Shown: in pieces, positions 43,483 to 53,111 of the stretch
Layout: the number at the start of each line of letters is the position of its first letter
How positions within the stretch are numbered: position 1 is the first letter of the stretch
DNA from: Lentisphaerota bacterium
GTDB lineage: Bacteria; Verrucomicrobiota; Lentisphaeria; Oligosphaerales; JABHEG01
Direction of reading: 5' to 3'
Assembly: GCA_018676675.1 (NCBI GenBank)
Contig: JABHEG010000054.1
Coordinates: forward strand, 1-60,259
Length of the DNA: 60,259 bases
Made by a program: the position numbers and the translations under genes
Notes under the pieces: model-generated
The model's database searches: none
Told to the model about the DNA's origin: nothing
The model's input: the letters and a program-made list of their open reading frames with translations, nothing else

Positions 43483-43555
43483 GTCGCCGTCCGGAGGCCG
43501 CCTCCCACACTGAATCGGACGCCCCCAAAGTGGGAGGCGGCCTCTGGACGGCGAC
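43483..43555. repeat. Long inverted repeat (26-bp arms, 21-base loop)
   Basis: GTCGCCGTCCGGAGGCCGCC(TCCCAC) at 43483-43508 pairs with 43530-43555 with a single G-to-A difference. The loop is 43509-43529. The hairpin would be very stable, lies 5' of the URO-D-like gene and beside a decayed GH10-like gene. No other copy was seen in the window; it could be a small non-autonomous element or REP-like repeat. Confidence 0.85.
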
Positions 43556-43643
43556 CCGTCTGGCCCGCGAAGGCAGCTACGACCTCGGACATGAGCGATA
43601 GAACAACTGGCGAAGGCCAGGCTCCCGATCAACTTCCGGGGAT

Positions 43644-43925
43644 TCACGGGGCGGGGAGTCTGACGACGGTCTCCCCGCCTTGCCGGGAAAGAGATGTCCC
43701 TGTCTGTATCGGCGGGGCGTCGCCCACGCGAACGGAGAGGGCGTACTCTCCGAGGAAGCCGCGGATTGTGGCCACGCCATCGGCGCCGGTCGCCGCGGTT
43801 TCGCTGGTAGTCCAGTCACGGGACATCAGATCAACGAATGCCTGGCCGGACGGCTTGATGCTCCAGTCCTTACCCCACAGGGCTGTGTTCCGAATCCAGA
43901 TCTGTCTTTCCCAGAATCCCCACAT
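43644..43925 (-). pseudogene. C-terminal remnant of a GH10-like endoxylanase
   Basis: The minus strand encodes MWGFWERQIWIRNTALWGKD, WSIKPSGQAFVDLMSRDW and, later, GVATIRGFLGEYALSV. This is the order seen at the C-terminus of secreted GH10 enzymes of this group (GFW...ALW..DW..KP.G.A..DL...W then DG.A..RGFLG.Y). The catalytic barrel with its glutamates is missing: upstream sequence (43926-44169) shows no GH10 core. I infer a deletion that left only the tail. The preceding codons to 43988 are open but not family-like. Confidence 0.55.
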
Positions 43926-43988
43926 GGTTCTCACTATCCTGTTTTCTCTAGGAGGGAACCGAACAGCACGGTCAGCCAGGCGTCGCAC

Positions 43989-44169
43989 GGTTCCGGCGGC
44001 GCTGCACCCACACCGTCCACCCTCATCACCCCGAACGCGTCCGCGGACCCGTCAGGCGAGGAGTGTCGTACTATATTCCCCTCCGAGACGCTTGCCGAAA
44101 TGGCACCCGTGAACGGCAGGCGGAGCCCCCGATCCATAGGTGACGAACCAGAGCGAGAAGGGAACGGCA
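43989..44169. other. Upstream region of the large secreted glycosidase gene
   Basis: No supportable gene. A minus-strand frame reads through here (DGSADAFGVMRVDGVGAAPP...) and could be further debris of the decayed gene, but I cannot place it in a family. The promoter of the gene starting at 44170 should lie here. Confidence 0.3.
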
Positions 44170-47100
44170 ATGACAAAGACCATGCTGGCGAGTCTGGGTT
44201 GCTTGATCTGCGTACTTACGACATCAGCACGAAGCGCGGGGGCTGGAGGCTGCCTCTGGACCGAAGATTTTGAGACGTTGCAGCAGGATGCCTCAGACCC
44301 CGGAAGAGGCTGGGTCAGCCAGGACGCCGGCGCCGCCCTCATGGGAGGCCACATCCGCCTGCGCAAGACCGGGGACGGCGCGGACGGACGAGTGACACGC
44401 AAGTTCGCGTTCGACTGTCGTGAGGAAGCCGCGTTCCGCTTCCTGCAGGTGCGAACGGGAGGGATCGAGCGAATCGAGCACTTTGTGGCCCTCTCCCTGA
44501 AACTCGGCCGGGAAGACACTGCGCACACAGTCGCCCTCTTCACCGGTATCACCACCATCGACCTGCACACGCTTGGCTTTGCCGGACGCCACGGCGAGCT
44601 TGAGATCTCACTGGTCATCCATGGTGATGAAGGCAAATCGCCCGGCGGCTGGGCCGATGTAGACTGGCTGCGTCTCGGCAAGACGGCAAACTCGGGGCTG
44701 CTCATGGAACTGGTCGAGTCCGAGAAGCCGAACCAGACGGCCCAGATCGGCGACCATATTCGTTTCAGCTATGTGTCCGAACCGGGACTGATCGAGGAAC
44801 CGCCCGTCGTCAGGTGTTTTGTCTACAAGAACATGATCCCCTTCAACTTTACGGGGGACTGGGAGCTCACGTTGTGCGACGACGGGCAGGACGGTGATGG
44901 CATGGCGGGTGATGGCGTGTTCTCCCGCCTGATTACCATCGACAAGCAGGCTCTCGGCCTCACTAGACGCCGGCCGTCGTCCAGCACGGACGCCATTATC
45001 GCCTGGGTCCAGGCCGCTGAAGAAGACAGCTACGCATACAACAGTTTCGCGCTCAAGATAGACGCCGAGGAAGCGTTGCCCGACACGTGGGCCATCCGTG
45101 GCGGCCTGACACCCCGTGCCCAGGCCATGCGCCTGCGCTGGCACCGGCTGACGAGCAGCGGCGAAAACCTGGCGCTCGGCCGACCGGTGCGCTTCTCGAT
45201 TCCCTCGGACTACAGCTTGACCAGAAAGGGGGACACAGACGAAACCGACCTGACCGACGGCAAGCTCGCCTCGATACGCCATGACAAGATCTGGTTTGCC
45301 AGTAACGCAGTCGCCTGGCGCATGCCGGCGACCGAAGGCATAAACATGGTCCTGGATCTCGGTCAGGTGCAGCCCATAGGCCGCATCGCGGCCCGCATCC
45401 TCGGCGGTGCCGAACAGGGCAGCCTGCTGTTCCCGCGTCGCATCCAGGCGGTTGTCAGCCTGGACGGCAAGACCTTTTATCGTGTCGGCGCTCTGGAGAA
45501 ACTGATGCAGGGAGAGAAGGACCAGTCCGACTGGGAGAAGTGCTTCTACCTGCCGGAGAACGGCAGGGCCTATGTCTACCCGTTCGAGATGAAAGTGCGG
45601 ACCAAAGGCCGGTTTGTCGGCCTTCGCATCGTCGGACAGAGCGGCTTCCTTGCCCTGGACGAGATCGCCGTGTTCAAAGGCGGTTTTGCCCCGGAGACAG
45701 TCTCACTGGCAAACGCTGACCGCGCCTCGGTTGTCATGGACGGTATCGCCTTCGGCCCCCTGAAGGACGAGCTGTTCATTTCCACCAACATTCTCACGCC
45801 CAACATATTCCTGACCACAGACTGCCGTCGAGGAGCCGACCGCAAGAAGCGCGTGAGCTACATCATCGACGTCCCGCGCGCGGTGACGCTGGCCAGCCCG
45901 GCGGATCCGGAGACCGTGACGATCGAGCCGTTCGAGGACGCCGGCGTGGCGATGAATCGCGTCCGCTTCGGCAAGAAGCCGCCGTGGCTGCGGAACTGGA
46001 AGGTCATGGGGCCACTGTATTTCCAGATCGACCCGAAAATCCCATTGCCCGTTAAGCCGACCGCCTGCTTCTACGGGCTTGTCGAGGGCGTTGCGCCAAA
46101 TCGGCTGACCGTACCATTGGTCCCACTCGCCATCCCGAACGTGCCCAAGCTCGAACGCTTGCACGTGAGCCTCGCCTGGATGGGCACTGGTCACTCCCGC
46201 AAATGGCCGGATTTTTTCACCGCCTGGGAACACTTGGGCTTCAACGCCATTGCGACCTTCCCGAGGTACTGGAAGAATGAGGTCTCCGAGGAGAATGCCA
46301 AGCACCTGAGGGAGGCGCGCCGGCACGGCATGAAGGTCATCTACAACGAGTCACCGTTCCACGTCATGGTGCGCAACCACAAAGCCAAGACCGAGATCTA
46401 CTCGCAGTTTGCCGACGGCACGCATTCAAAGCACACCTGTCCGTCCTATCGCGGCGCTGCCTATGATGACGAGATCAAACGTGTCGGGGACTGTTTCGAA
46501 CTGACGCGTGCCGAGTACGTCTTTCACGACATAGAGCTTTGGTACGATGGTGCCAACGAGGCGCCGCGTTGCACGCGTTGCCAGGAAGGTCTTGCCGAGA
46601 GCGGCAAACCGCTGAACGAGTTCCTCACCGACCGTGGCACCGAGATGCTCGAAGACATGCGCCGCGAGATCGAGGCACGGGCTCGCAGACTCGGCCTGCC
46701 CATGCCGATCGTCGGCCACTACAACACCTATGCGTCACGCCCGTTCTATCACAAGGTCTACGATTTCGCCAAAGCGTATCCCCAGTGGATTGATATCAGC
46801 ATGCCCAGCCTCTACTGTCAGGGCGATTCTCTTAGAGTGCATAACACGATTCGCGCCAGCTACGAGATCATGCGGCGACGCGAGATCATTCCCTGGTTAA
46901 GCACCGGCTGCTATGGAGATATCGAGCCGAAAGCAGCGGAATCCATGGTCCTCGAGACGTTCCTGAACGGCGGCTCCGGAATCACCTATTACTGCTTCCA
47001 GGACTTTGACACACCCGCGGAGTACTACTACCACGCCAAAGCGTTGGCGCTTTTGGCGCCGTTCGAAGATCTTCTGGTTGACGGAGGGCCGACCCACCTT

Positions 47101-47340
47101 GTGGGTAGCAACCCGCTGTTGACGTACAGTGCGTACGCGCATCCGAGCGGGGAGATGCTGTTGCTGATCGGCAACTACCAACGCACGCCGGACGGGACAG
47201 CCCAAATTACGTTGCCTTACACCAACGTTGCCGCCATTCGTGAACTCCGCCAGAATCAGGATATCAAGCCGGAAGCGACCTTGCAGATCGACGTGCCTCC
47301 CGGCGAGATAGCTCTCTACCACATTCGTGGGAACCTGTAG
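44170..47340 (+). CDS. Large secreted putative glycosidase with F5/8-type domain and TIM barrel
   Basis: From the ATG at 44170 (AGAAGGGA upstream) this is a 1056-residue protein with a Sec signal (MTKTMLASLGCLICVLTTSARSAGA). A beta domain lies to about 190, then a segment with DDGQDGDGMAGDGVFSR, then an F5/8-type C module (NLALGRPVRFSIPSDY to about 480). The TIM barrel (about 640-970) runs from HVSLAWMGTGHSRKWPDFFTAWEHLGFNAIATF to EYVFHDIELWYDGANEAPRC and ends TFLNGGSGITYYCF. It resembles the barrels of the proteins at 15767 and 49836 in order and ending; I cannot name a CAZy family. Candidate catalytic acids lie in HDIELWYD. Confidence 0.75.
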   Translation: MTKTMLASLGCLICVLTTSARSAGAGGCLWTEDFETLQQDASDPGRGWVSQDAGAALMGGHIRLRKTGDGADGRVTRKFAFDCREEAAFRFLQVRTGGIERIEHFVALSLKLGREDTAHTVALFTGITTIDLHTLGFAGRHGELEISLVIHGDEGKSPGGWADVDWLRLGKTANSGLLMELVESEKPNQTAQIGDHIRFSYVSEPGLIEEPPVVRCFVYKNMIPFNFTGDWELTLCDDGQDGDGMAGDGVFSRLITIDKQALGLTRRRPSSSTDAIIAWVQAAEEDSYAYNSFALKIDAEEALPDTWAIRGGLTPRAQAMRLRWHRLTSSGENLALGRPVRFSIPSDYSLTRKGDTDETDLTDGKLASIRHDKIWFASNAVAWRMPATEGINMVLDLGQVQPIGRIAARILGGAEQGSLLFPRRIQAVVSLDGKTFYRVGALEKLMQGEKDQSDWEKCFYLPENGRAYVYPFEMKVRTKGRFVGLRIVGQSGFLALDEIAVFKGGFAPETVSLANADRASVVMDGIAFGPLKDELFISTNILTPNIFLTTDCRRGADRKKRVSYIIDVPRAVTLASPADPETVTIEPFEDAGVAMNRVRFGKKPPWLRNWKVMGPLYFQIDPKIPLPVKPTACFYGLVEGVAPNRLTVPLVPLAIPNVPKLERLHVSLAWMGTGHSRKWPDFFTAWEHLGFNAIATFPRYWKNEVSEENAKHLREARRHGMKVIYNESPFHVMVRNHKAKTEIYSQFADGTHSKHTCPSYRGAAYDDEIKRVGDCFELTRAEYVFHDIELWYDGANEAPRCTRCQEGLAESGKPLNEFLTDRGTEMLEDMRREIEARARRLGLPMPIVGHYNTYASRPFYHKVYDFAKAYPQWIDISMPSLYCQGDSLRVHNTIRASYEIMRRREIIPWLSTGCYGDIEPKAAESMVLETFLNGGSGITYYCFQDFDTPAEYYYHAKALALLAPFEDLLVDGGPTHLVGSNPLLTYSAYAHPSGEMLLLIGNYQRTPDGTAQITLPYTNVAAIRELRQNQDIKPEATLQIDVPPGEIALYHIRGNL

Positions 47341-47445
47341 CGCCGAAGACTCTCCAGGGGGCCGCAGTGAAGCTCTCCCGGTTCATGGTGTTGCGAAACG
47401 GGACAGTGGCAGAGCTAGAGGTCCACATCTCCAGCACTATCGTCC

Positions 47446-47540
47446 ACGCAGTGAACGGGCTATCGCTACCGGGACGGCCGAAAGAGCCTTGATCGCGACC
47501 TCTACGACCTCCGGTCCGACGAGGAGCACCCTATTTGGTG
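47446..47540 (+). pseudogene. Short remnant resembling a sulfatase C-terminus
   Basis: In the plus frame beginning at 47461 the bases read YRYRDGRKSLDRDLYDLRSD followed by EEHPIW. This is the RYxxYxDGxxELYDLxxDPxE block found near the C-terminus of sulfatases. A stop just before it and a frame change to the preceding IVHAVNG show that it is not expressed as a gene. It fills the gap between two convergent genes. Confidence 0.45.
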
Positions 47541-49585
47541 TCAGGGAGGTACTCGACCTCGGTGCCGGCGTACCCGTTTGGCAGGCACGGCTGCTTGCCG
47601 CTGGCCGTCTGCAGATTCCGGATGGTGATCTTGCGGACCGGCTGGTAGGGGAAGGGGCGCTTCTCGGGCAGCCCTTTCCGGGCCGGTTCCGGGTGGTTGA
47701 AGAACAGGAGTCCCCGGTAGTCGTCCGGGTGCTTGCTGTCATCGACGAACAGACCGTCGATGGTGATTTGACGGGGCATGTGGCAGGGATACCCGAAGTC
47801 GTGCATGCCATCGTTCCCGCCGCCGATCAAGCGGGGCCACAGGCGCGCGCCGTTGCCCGGGACCCAGCGACTGTTGCGGATCACCACGTCTCCTTCCCAG
47901 GTGCTGCCGTAGTCGCCGCGCAGCGCCACGAGAGAACTCCCGTAGATTGTGGAGTCCTCCACCGTGAGCACGCCGCGACCGATGGCGTTGAAACCCGCTG
48001 TCCCGAGCGTGGTTCGGCGGATGGTGTACTCGCCGGAGACGCCCTGATGCGAGTCCATCCGTGACAACACGCAATCCTCAAGCACGATGTTCTTGCAGAA
48101 ATTCGTCCCGATCACCCCCCAGAGCGTCCGATCATTGATGTGGTTCATCCGGCAGTTCTCCATGCGGAAGTTGACCACGCTGTTGGCGGAGTAGTCATAG
48201 GTTCCCATGCTGACCGGCCGACCGGCGCTGCCGATCGTCCGGTAGGTCCTGTGCCCCGTGGCGAAGCAGTTCCGGAACGTGATGTCCGCGCAACTCGAAG
48301 CGCTGAGGAAACCACCGTAGGGAGCACCCACGGAGGTCTCACCGACCACGTAATGCGTCAGCCCGTCGATCACGGTGTTTGACCGCCGGACGACGATGTT
48401 CCGGCCCCAGTAGCTGTAACCTTTGTCGCACAGCATTCGGTTGGCGAGGGTGGTGAAAACGCCTCCTTTCACCACCAGTGTGTCCTGCTCGATCGGACGG
48501 GCGGTAATGCGGGTGTAGGAGTCGAAGTCCCAGTCGATCGGTCCCTCGATTGCCCCGTCCCGCCGGAGAATGAAGCAGTCCCGCAAGCGCGAGCCCTTGT
48601 TCTGGTTTGATCCTCTGCGGATGAAGACCCTCCGGGCATCGCTTTCCACCTGCACATAGCAGTCCTGCTCAGGACGCGCGGCCACCTGCATCTGGTCGCG
48701 CTTGACCGGCTCCAATTCCAGTTTCACAGCCGACAGCAGCGAGTCGACCACGAACAGAGTCTGCCGGCGGCTCTCCACCTTCGTCGCCACGCCTGAGTCG
48801 TCCACCGTGAACCTCGCCGTACCCCAGTCCGTGTTGGTCGCCACCGTGGCCGTCAGTGCCTTCATGCCCAGGTGGTAGATGCCTTTCGCGTTGGCTTGCA
48901 CCGGCAACCTGTGAAGGTTCGCGAACGTGTGCGCTTTGCAGATGGACTCCATGTCGTCTGCCACCCCATCACCGACCGCCCCGAAATCTTCGTAGGTGAC
49001 CGTTCCTCGAGAGAGGATTTTCCGCGTGTTCTCGTCCTGCATCTTCGCCGCCTCCTCGTCGGAAAGCTCGGCAATCTGGAAGCCGTCGTAATCCGCCCGT
49101 ACCTTGCTGGCGTTGTAGGAGTGAATCCAGACGGATAGCGTCGCTGCTGCTGCGGGCGCCATACCGTACAGCTTGAATTCGTGCCAGCCTTTCCGGTCTT
49201 GCGGCAGCGACGAGATGATCTGGTTGGGCCGCCGGTCGTTCAGCGTCCGGCTGGTGGCATCATGAAAGTGCAAGTAGACACCAATCCCCGAACCGGACAG
49301 GTTCCGTCCCCAGAACCGTAGCTCGTAGGTCTTCCCGCTCGTGACCGGAATCGGCGTGGATCGGCAGTCGCTGCCGACCCTGTCGCTTTCATCCGCGACC
49401 CGCAGTCCCATTTTCCCCTCCCGCGCGGCTTCGGGGACGATGGTGGCCATTCCCCCGTCTTCTCCTCCAATCGTCCAGCCGGCGGGATCCTCGAAATCTC
49501 CCGACGGGAATACCTGTTCGGTCGCCGCATGCGTGGGGCCCATCAGCACGAACAACGAGAGACATCCGGCAATCCAACGCTTCAC
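47531..49585 (-). CDS. Secreted right-handed beta-helix protein (pectate-lyase-3-like) with N-terminal CBM
   Basis: This 684-residue protein has a Sec signal (MKRWIAGCLSLFVLMGPTHA). A CBM4/9-like sandwich follows (residues about 25-170: FPSGDFEDPAGWTIGG ... TYELRFWGRNLSGSGIGVYLHF). At about 195 it has VTYEDFGAVGDGVADD, the entry motif of the pectate lyase superfamily 3 helix. The coils then show Asn/Val ladders (ITFRNCFATGH, VNFRMENCRMNHI, IVLEDCVLSRMD, LTVEDSTIYGS). It may be a polysaccharide lyase or hydrolase of an acidic glycan. It is divergent from the operon starting at 49836 and probably shares regulation with it. Confidence 0.82.
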   Translation of the reverse strand: MKRWIAGCLSLFVLMGPTHAATEQVFPSGDFEDPAGWTIGGEDGGMATIVPEAAREGKMGLRVADESDRVGSDCRSTPIPVTSGKTYELRFWGRNLSGSGIGVYLHFHDATSRTLNDRRPNQIISSLPQDRKGWHEFKLYGMAPAAAATLSVWIHSYNASKVRADYDGFQIAELSDEEAAKMQDENTRKILSRGTVTYEDFGAVGDGVADDMESICKAHTFANLHRLPVQANAKGIYHLGMKALTATVATNTDWGTARFTVDDSGVATKVESRRQTLFVVDSLLSAVKLELEPVKRDQMQVAARPEQDCYVQVESDARRVFIRRGSNQNKGSRLRDCFILRRDGAIEGPIDWDFDSYTRITARPIEQDTLVVKGGVFTTLANRMLCDKGYSYWGRNIVVRRSNTVIDGLTHYVVGETSVGAPYGGFLSASSCADITFRNCFATGHRTYRTIGSAGRPVSMGTYDYSANSVVNFRMENCRMNHINDRTLWGVIGTNFCKNIVLEDCVLSRMDSHQGVSGEYTIRRTTLGTAGFNAIGRGVLTVEDSTIYGSSLVALRGDYGSTWEGDVVIRNSRWVPGNGARLWPRLIGGGNDGMHDFGYPCHMPRQITIDGLFVDDSKHPDDYRGLLFFNHPEPARKGLPEKRPFPYQPVRKITIRNLQTASGKQPCLPNGYAGTEVEYLPDTK

Positions 49586-49835
49586 AACGACAAGCTCCTT
49601 CTACTGGCTGTCACCGCTCGCTCACCCGGCTCTTGCGGACGCGTACCTGTGTCTGTCGAACGGAATGCCGCGTAGTATGCCCTTCCTGCGGCCCTGCCGC
49701 CAGTTCCCCACCGGTGATGAGGGCGACGCGGGTTCTCTGGATTGCGCAAACGGCGCTCCTTCCGTGCCCGGGAAAAGGCCAGCACACCGCAGTACATTCC
49801 CCTCTCACTACTGCCGATCCGACAGGAGAGCGGGA
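49586..49835. other. Divergent promoter region
   Basis: About 250 bases between the beta-helix gene (minus) and the putative glycosidase operon (plus). No gene is supportable; both promoters should lie here but none stands out. Confidence 0.35.
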
Positions 49836-52800
49836 ATGCGTCCGTTTCGAGATCTCACACTTCGGGCCGCCTCTATCACCTGGTTGGTACTTCTCACGTC
49901 AAGCGCCACGTGCGCGGCGGAACCTGACCCCCCAACGCTGGGCATCCCGTTGTGCACGCGGTCCCCGATCGTGGACGGCTTGCTCGCGGACCCCTGCTGG
50001 GAGGGGGCAACCACGATCCGGAATCTGCACGTTGTCGGTACGGACACGCGGACCGGGGACCACAAGGTGTTGGTCACGGCGGACAGGAAGTGGCTCTACG
50101 TCGCGTTCAACGTGGCACTACCAGCCGACCGGAACCCGATCACGTTCACGACCCATGATTCAAAGGTGCACCGGGAAGACCATGTACTGGTGGCCTACGG
50201 TCCCGGTGCTGAGCCACAGACATTTTACGCCTTCTGGTTGAACCGGGAGGGAGTCCGGGCCGAATCGCGCTTCTCGGCGGAGAAGGGCTGGGAGATATTC
50301 TGGGACATCCCATGGCGCGGTGCAGCAGTGCAGACGGGAACGGGTTACACGGCAGAGATTGCGTTGCCCTGGTGCTTGTTGGGCGCAACCGGGGATCCGG
50401 CCAAGGCCACGCTGAATGTCATTGTCAACTCGGTGGTGCCTGTCCGGGATCAACATCACGTCAAGGCGTCCGACCGGCATGAGATCGCGAGTTGGGCCCC
50501 GGTTGCGCGGAGCTTCCGCGAGCCGGAGCGCTTCGGCAGCATCATGGGCCTGGCAGAGATGTCGGTGGACGCGCCATTCCTTCCGCACCTGAGCGGCGCC
50601 ACGGTCACCGGCTACCGGATCACGGATGGCGGCTATTCCTATGCACTCGCCGTCGACCTGCGCAATTTCACCAGCGTCCCGGGCGCAGTGGAGATCCAGG
50701 TCATCGATCAACCTGAGAAAGGCCCGATTCATCAGGTCTGCCAGCACGTGACATTGACGGCTGCGGAGCGCAAGACGGCCGAAATCCTCGTCCCTGTGAC
50801 GCGTCCCGGGGCCCGCACGGTGTCGGTCAGAGTGCTGGAGTCGTCATCCGGCGCAGTCCTGCAGGAGGATCTGGTTGACACGAGCACGGCACTGGACGTC
50901 TTCTCTGCCTACCTGGACCGGAACTACTACACGGCCGAGCGCGACGCAGTTGCTGTGTGTCACGTAAGGTTGCCGCCGGGGCGGGGGCACGGCTTGGTGC
51001 TCCGTGCGTTCGGACGCGGGAAGGGCTGCTTGATCGAACAGCGAACGACCGGTGGCACGACGCGGCTGCGTATCCCGTTGACACACTTTCCGCCCGGGAC
51101 CCACACATTGCGCCTCGATCTGGGCGCCCCGGACGGCCCTGCCATGGCCAGCGAGATGCTGGAGCTCGTCCGACACACCCCGAAGCCAGGTGCAGAATGG
51201 AAAATCGACAGAATCAACCGCGTGCTCCTGGAGAACGAAGTGCCCTTCTTTCCGTTTGGCATCATTGCCAACGTACCGTCTGAGGAGGCGTGCTTCGAAA
51301 CACTCGCGGCAGCTGGCTTCAACTGTGTGTCGCAATGGCACAAGCACACGACGCTCGAGGAGTTCGTTCGGGGCTTGGAACTGGCGCAGAAGCATGGACT
51401 CAAGGTCATGCCGAGCCCCGACATCTGCTACACGCGCTGGAATGAGGCAGTGCGCATCGAGGATCCGGGCAAGATCCTGTCACCGGAGAACCTGGTCCTG
51501 CTCAACGCCAGGATGAAGAGCGGCGGCGCGACGCTGGCGACTGGGATCAAAGGTGTGCTCCTTCAACCACCGTTCCGAGACCTGTCTAAAGCGCGCAAGA
51601 CGGAGCTGTACCTGGAGTATTTCCACAACAACCGCGACCGCCTGACTGAGGCCATCACCGCCGCGACCGGGTATTCGCACCTCATGGGGCATTTCATTCT
51701 GGACGAGCCCCTGCTGCAGCTCGGCGCGGACGTCGTCGGGCAGGCCTTCTACCGGATGATCAATGAACTCGACGGCTACCATCCGGTGTTCGTGAATTAC
51801 TCTTCAAGTATCCCGGACACGATCGAGGCCTTGAACTGGAGCGACGCGCTTGGGACAGATCCCTACTGGATCCCCGCGGCAAGAGGCAAGGGCGGGCGGA
51901 ACACGATCAACTTTGTGCCCCGAACGGTTGCCATCACGAAGGAGCGCGCAGACCGAGTGCGAAGCGTCACGTGGAGTGTGTTGATGGCGGAATATTGGAG
52001 CGGCTGCAACCGGCGCATCCTCCAGCCACAGGAGCAGAAATGCCAGACATACCTGGCCCTCATCCATGGCGCAAAGGGCATCCTGTACTATTCGTACCCG
52101 CTCTACTCGAGGTCCATCTTCGACACTCTGAGTGAGTTGTCGCAACAGGTGGGTGTCCTTGGCCCGGCATGCCTGCAACCGACGGTCAAGCAGGAGGTCC
52201 AGTACACCCCCGGCACGCTGGATCCGCTCAAGAATGTGTTCACGGATGTCCAAGTTGCGTTCAAGCGAAGTCCGGCCGGGGGATATATCCTGCTGGCAGC
52301 GAATGCAGCCCGGTACCCGGTCGACACGACATTCAGTCTGCCCGACTTCAAGGGACCAGCCTCGATCGAGCGGCTTTTTGCCAAGGCGTCCTGCGCGGTG
52401 TCTGACCGGTCGTTCGTCGATCGCATTGAGGCGTTTGGCGTACGCGCCTATGGCATCCCGGACGGGGCTGTGCCCGAACCCGTGCGCCTCACCGTCACGA
52501 TGGCCCCGCGCAAGGACCTGGCCGTGGGCGAGGTGCCGGGGTTCACCCGCGAAGGTCGTGTCAAGCTCAGGAATATTCTGCCGAACCCGAGCTATGAAGA
52601 GGTCTCGGTAGAAGGGTGGCCCGATTACCACAAGAAAGTGTGGGGGCTGACTCATTCCCCGGCCGGTTTCATCGGTGGTCCGGAGGCGAACTGGGGCATC
52701 AGCAAGGACCGCCCGTGGCACGGCGCCAATTGCCTGTTCCTCAAGACCGCGGGGGGACCCGATCAAGTGATCGCCTACACCGATGTTGCGATCAAGGTAA

Positions 52801-53075
52801 CGGAGCCGCAGGAATACACCTTCTCCGCGTTCCTGAGGGCGGACCGGGACGACGTGACGGTCGACTTGAACATGGGCCCATACAGCCACCGCAAAGACAA
52901 GAGTGTCAAAGTCGGGCAGACCTGGGGACGGCACATGTTGAGTGTGGCACTGCCGAAAGGCTACTTCTACACGATGGCCCTCGTAATCCTGCGTCGGAAC
53001 GAAGCGCCGGCGCGCGTGTGGATAGACGCCGCGCAGCTCGAGGCCGGTTCGGACCCCACAGAATTTCAGCCCTGA
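49836..53075 (+). CDS. Large secreted putative glycosidase with N-terminal CBM9-like and C-terminal CBM
   Basis: I start at the ATG at 49836 (1079 residues; AGGAGAGCGGGA upstream), which gives a Sec signal (TLRAASITWLVLLTSSATCAA). The frame is open further upstream, but that part is not protein-like. A CBM9-like domain follows (PIVDGLLADPCWEGATTIRNL, about 40-230). The TIM barrel begins NEVPFFPFGIIANVPSEEACFETLAAAGFNCVSQW (about 470) and carries FILDEPLLQLGADVVG, where Asp/Glu of LDEP are likely catalytic. A CBM4/9-like sandwich ends the protein (EYTFSAFLRADRDDVTVDLN). It is followed after 36 bp by the sialidase-like gene in the same operon. Confidence 0.78.
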   Translation: MRPFRDLTLRAASITWLVLLTSSATCAAEPDPPTLGIPLCTRSPIVDGLLADPCWEGATTIRNLHVVGTDTRTGDHKVLVTADRKWLYVAFNVALPADRNPITFTTHDSKVHREDHVLVAYGPGAEPQTFYAFWLNREGVRAESRFSAEKGWEIFWDIPWRGAAVQTGTGYTAEIALPWCLLGATGDPAKATLNVIVNSVVPVRDQHHVKASDRHEIASWAPVARSFREPERFGSIMGLAEMSVDAPFLPHLSGATVTGYRITDGGYSYALAVDLRNFTSVPGAVEIQVIDQPEKGPIHQVCQHVTLTAAERKTAEILVPVTRPGARTVSVRVLESSSGAVLQEDLVDTSTALDVFSAYLDRNYYTAERDAVAVCHVRLPPGRGHGLVLRAFGRGKGCLIEQRTTGGTTRLRIPLTHFPPGTHTLRLDLGAPDGPAMASEMLELVRHTPKPGAEWKIDRINRVLLENEVPFFPFGIIANVPSEEACFETLAAAGFNCVSQWHKHTTLEEFVRGLELAQKHGLKVMPSPDICYTRWNEAVRIEDPGKILSPENLVLLNARMKSGGATLATGIKGVLLQPPFRDLSKARKTELYLEYFHNNRDRLTEAITAATGYSHLMGHFILDEPLLQLGADVVGQAFYRMINELDGYHPVFVNYSSSIPDTIEALNWSDALGTDPYWIPAARGKGGRNTINFVPRTVAITKERADRVRSVTWSVLMAEYWSGCNRRILQPQEQKCQTYLALIHGAKGILYYSYPLYSRSIFDTLSELSQQVGVLGPACLQPTVKQEVQYTPGTLDPLKNVFTDVQVAFKRSPAGGYILLAANAARYPVDTTFSLPDFKGPASIERLFAKASCAVSDRSFVDRIEAFGVRAYGIPDGAVPEPVRLTVTMAPRKDLAVGEVPGFTREGRVKLRNILPNPSYEEVSVEGWPDYHKKVWGLTHSPAGFIGGPEANWGISKDRPWHGANCLFLKTAGGPDQVIAYTDVAIKVTEPQEYTFSAFLRADRDDVTVDLNMGPYSHRKDKSVKVGQTWGRHMLSVALPKGYFYTMALVILRRNEAPARVWIDAAQLEAGSDPTEFQP

Positions 53076-53111
53076 TCCCGCACAACAACGAATGCGTAGG
53101 GACGGTGAACC

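Noticed and set aside
49341..49835. Extension of the glycosidase at 49836 to an upstream start
   Set aside because: The extension is antisense to the leader and CBM of the beta-helix gene and the signal peptide begins at 49836.
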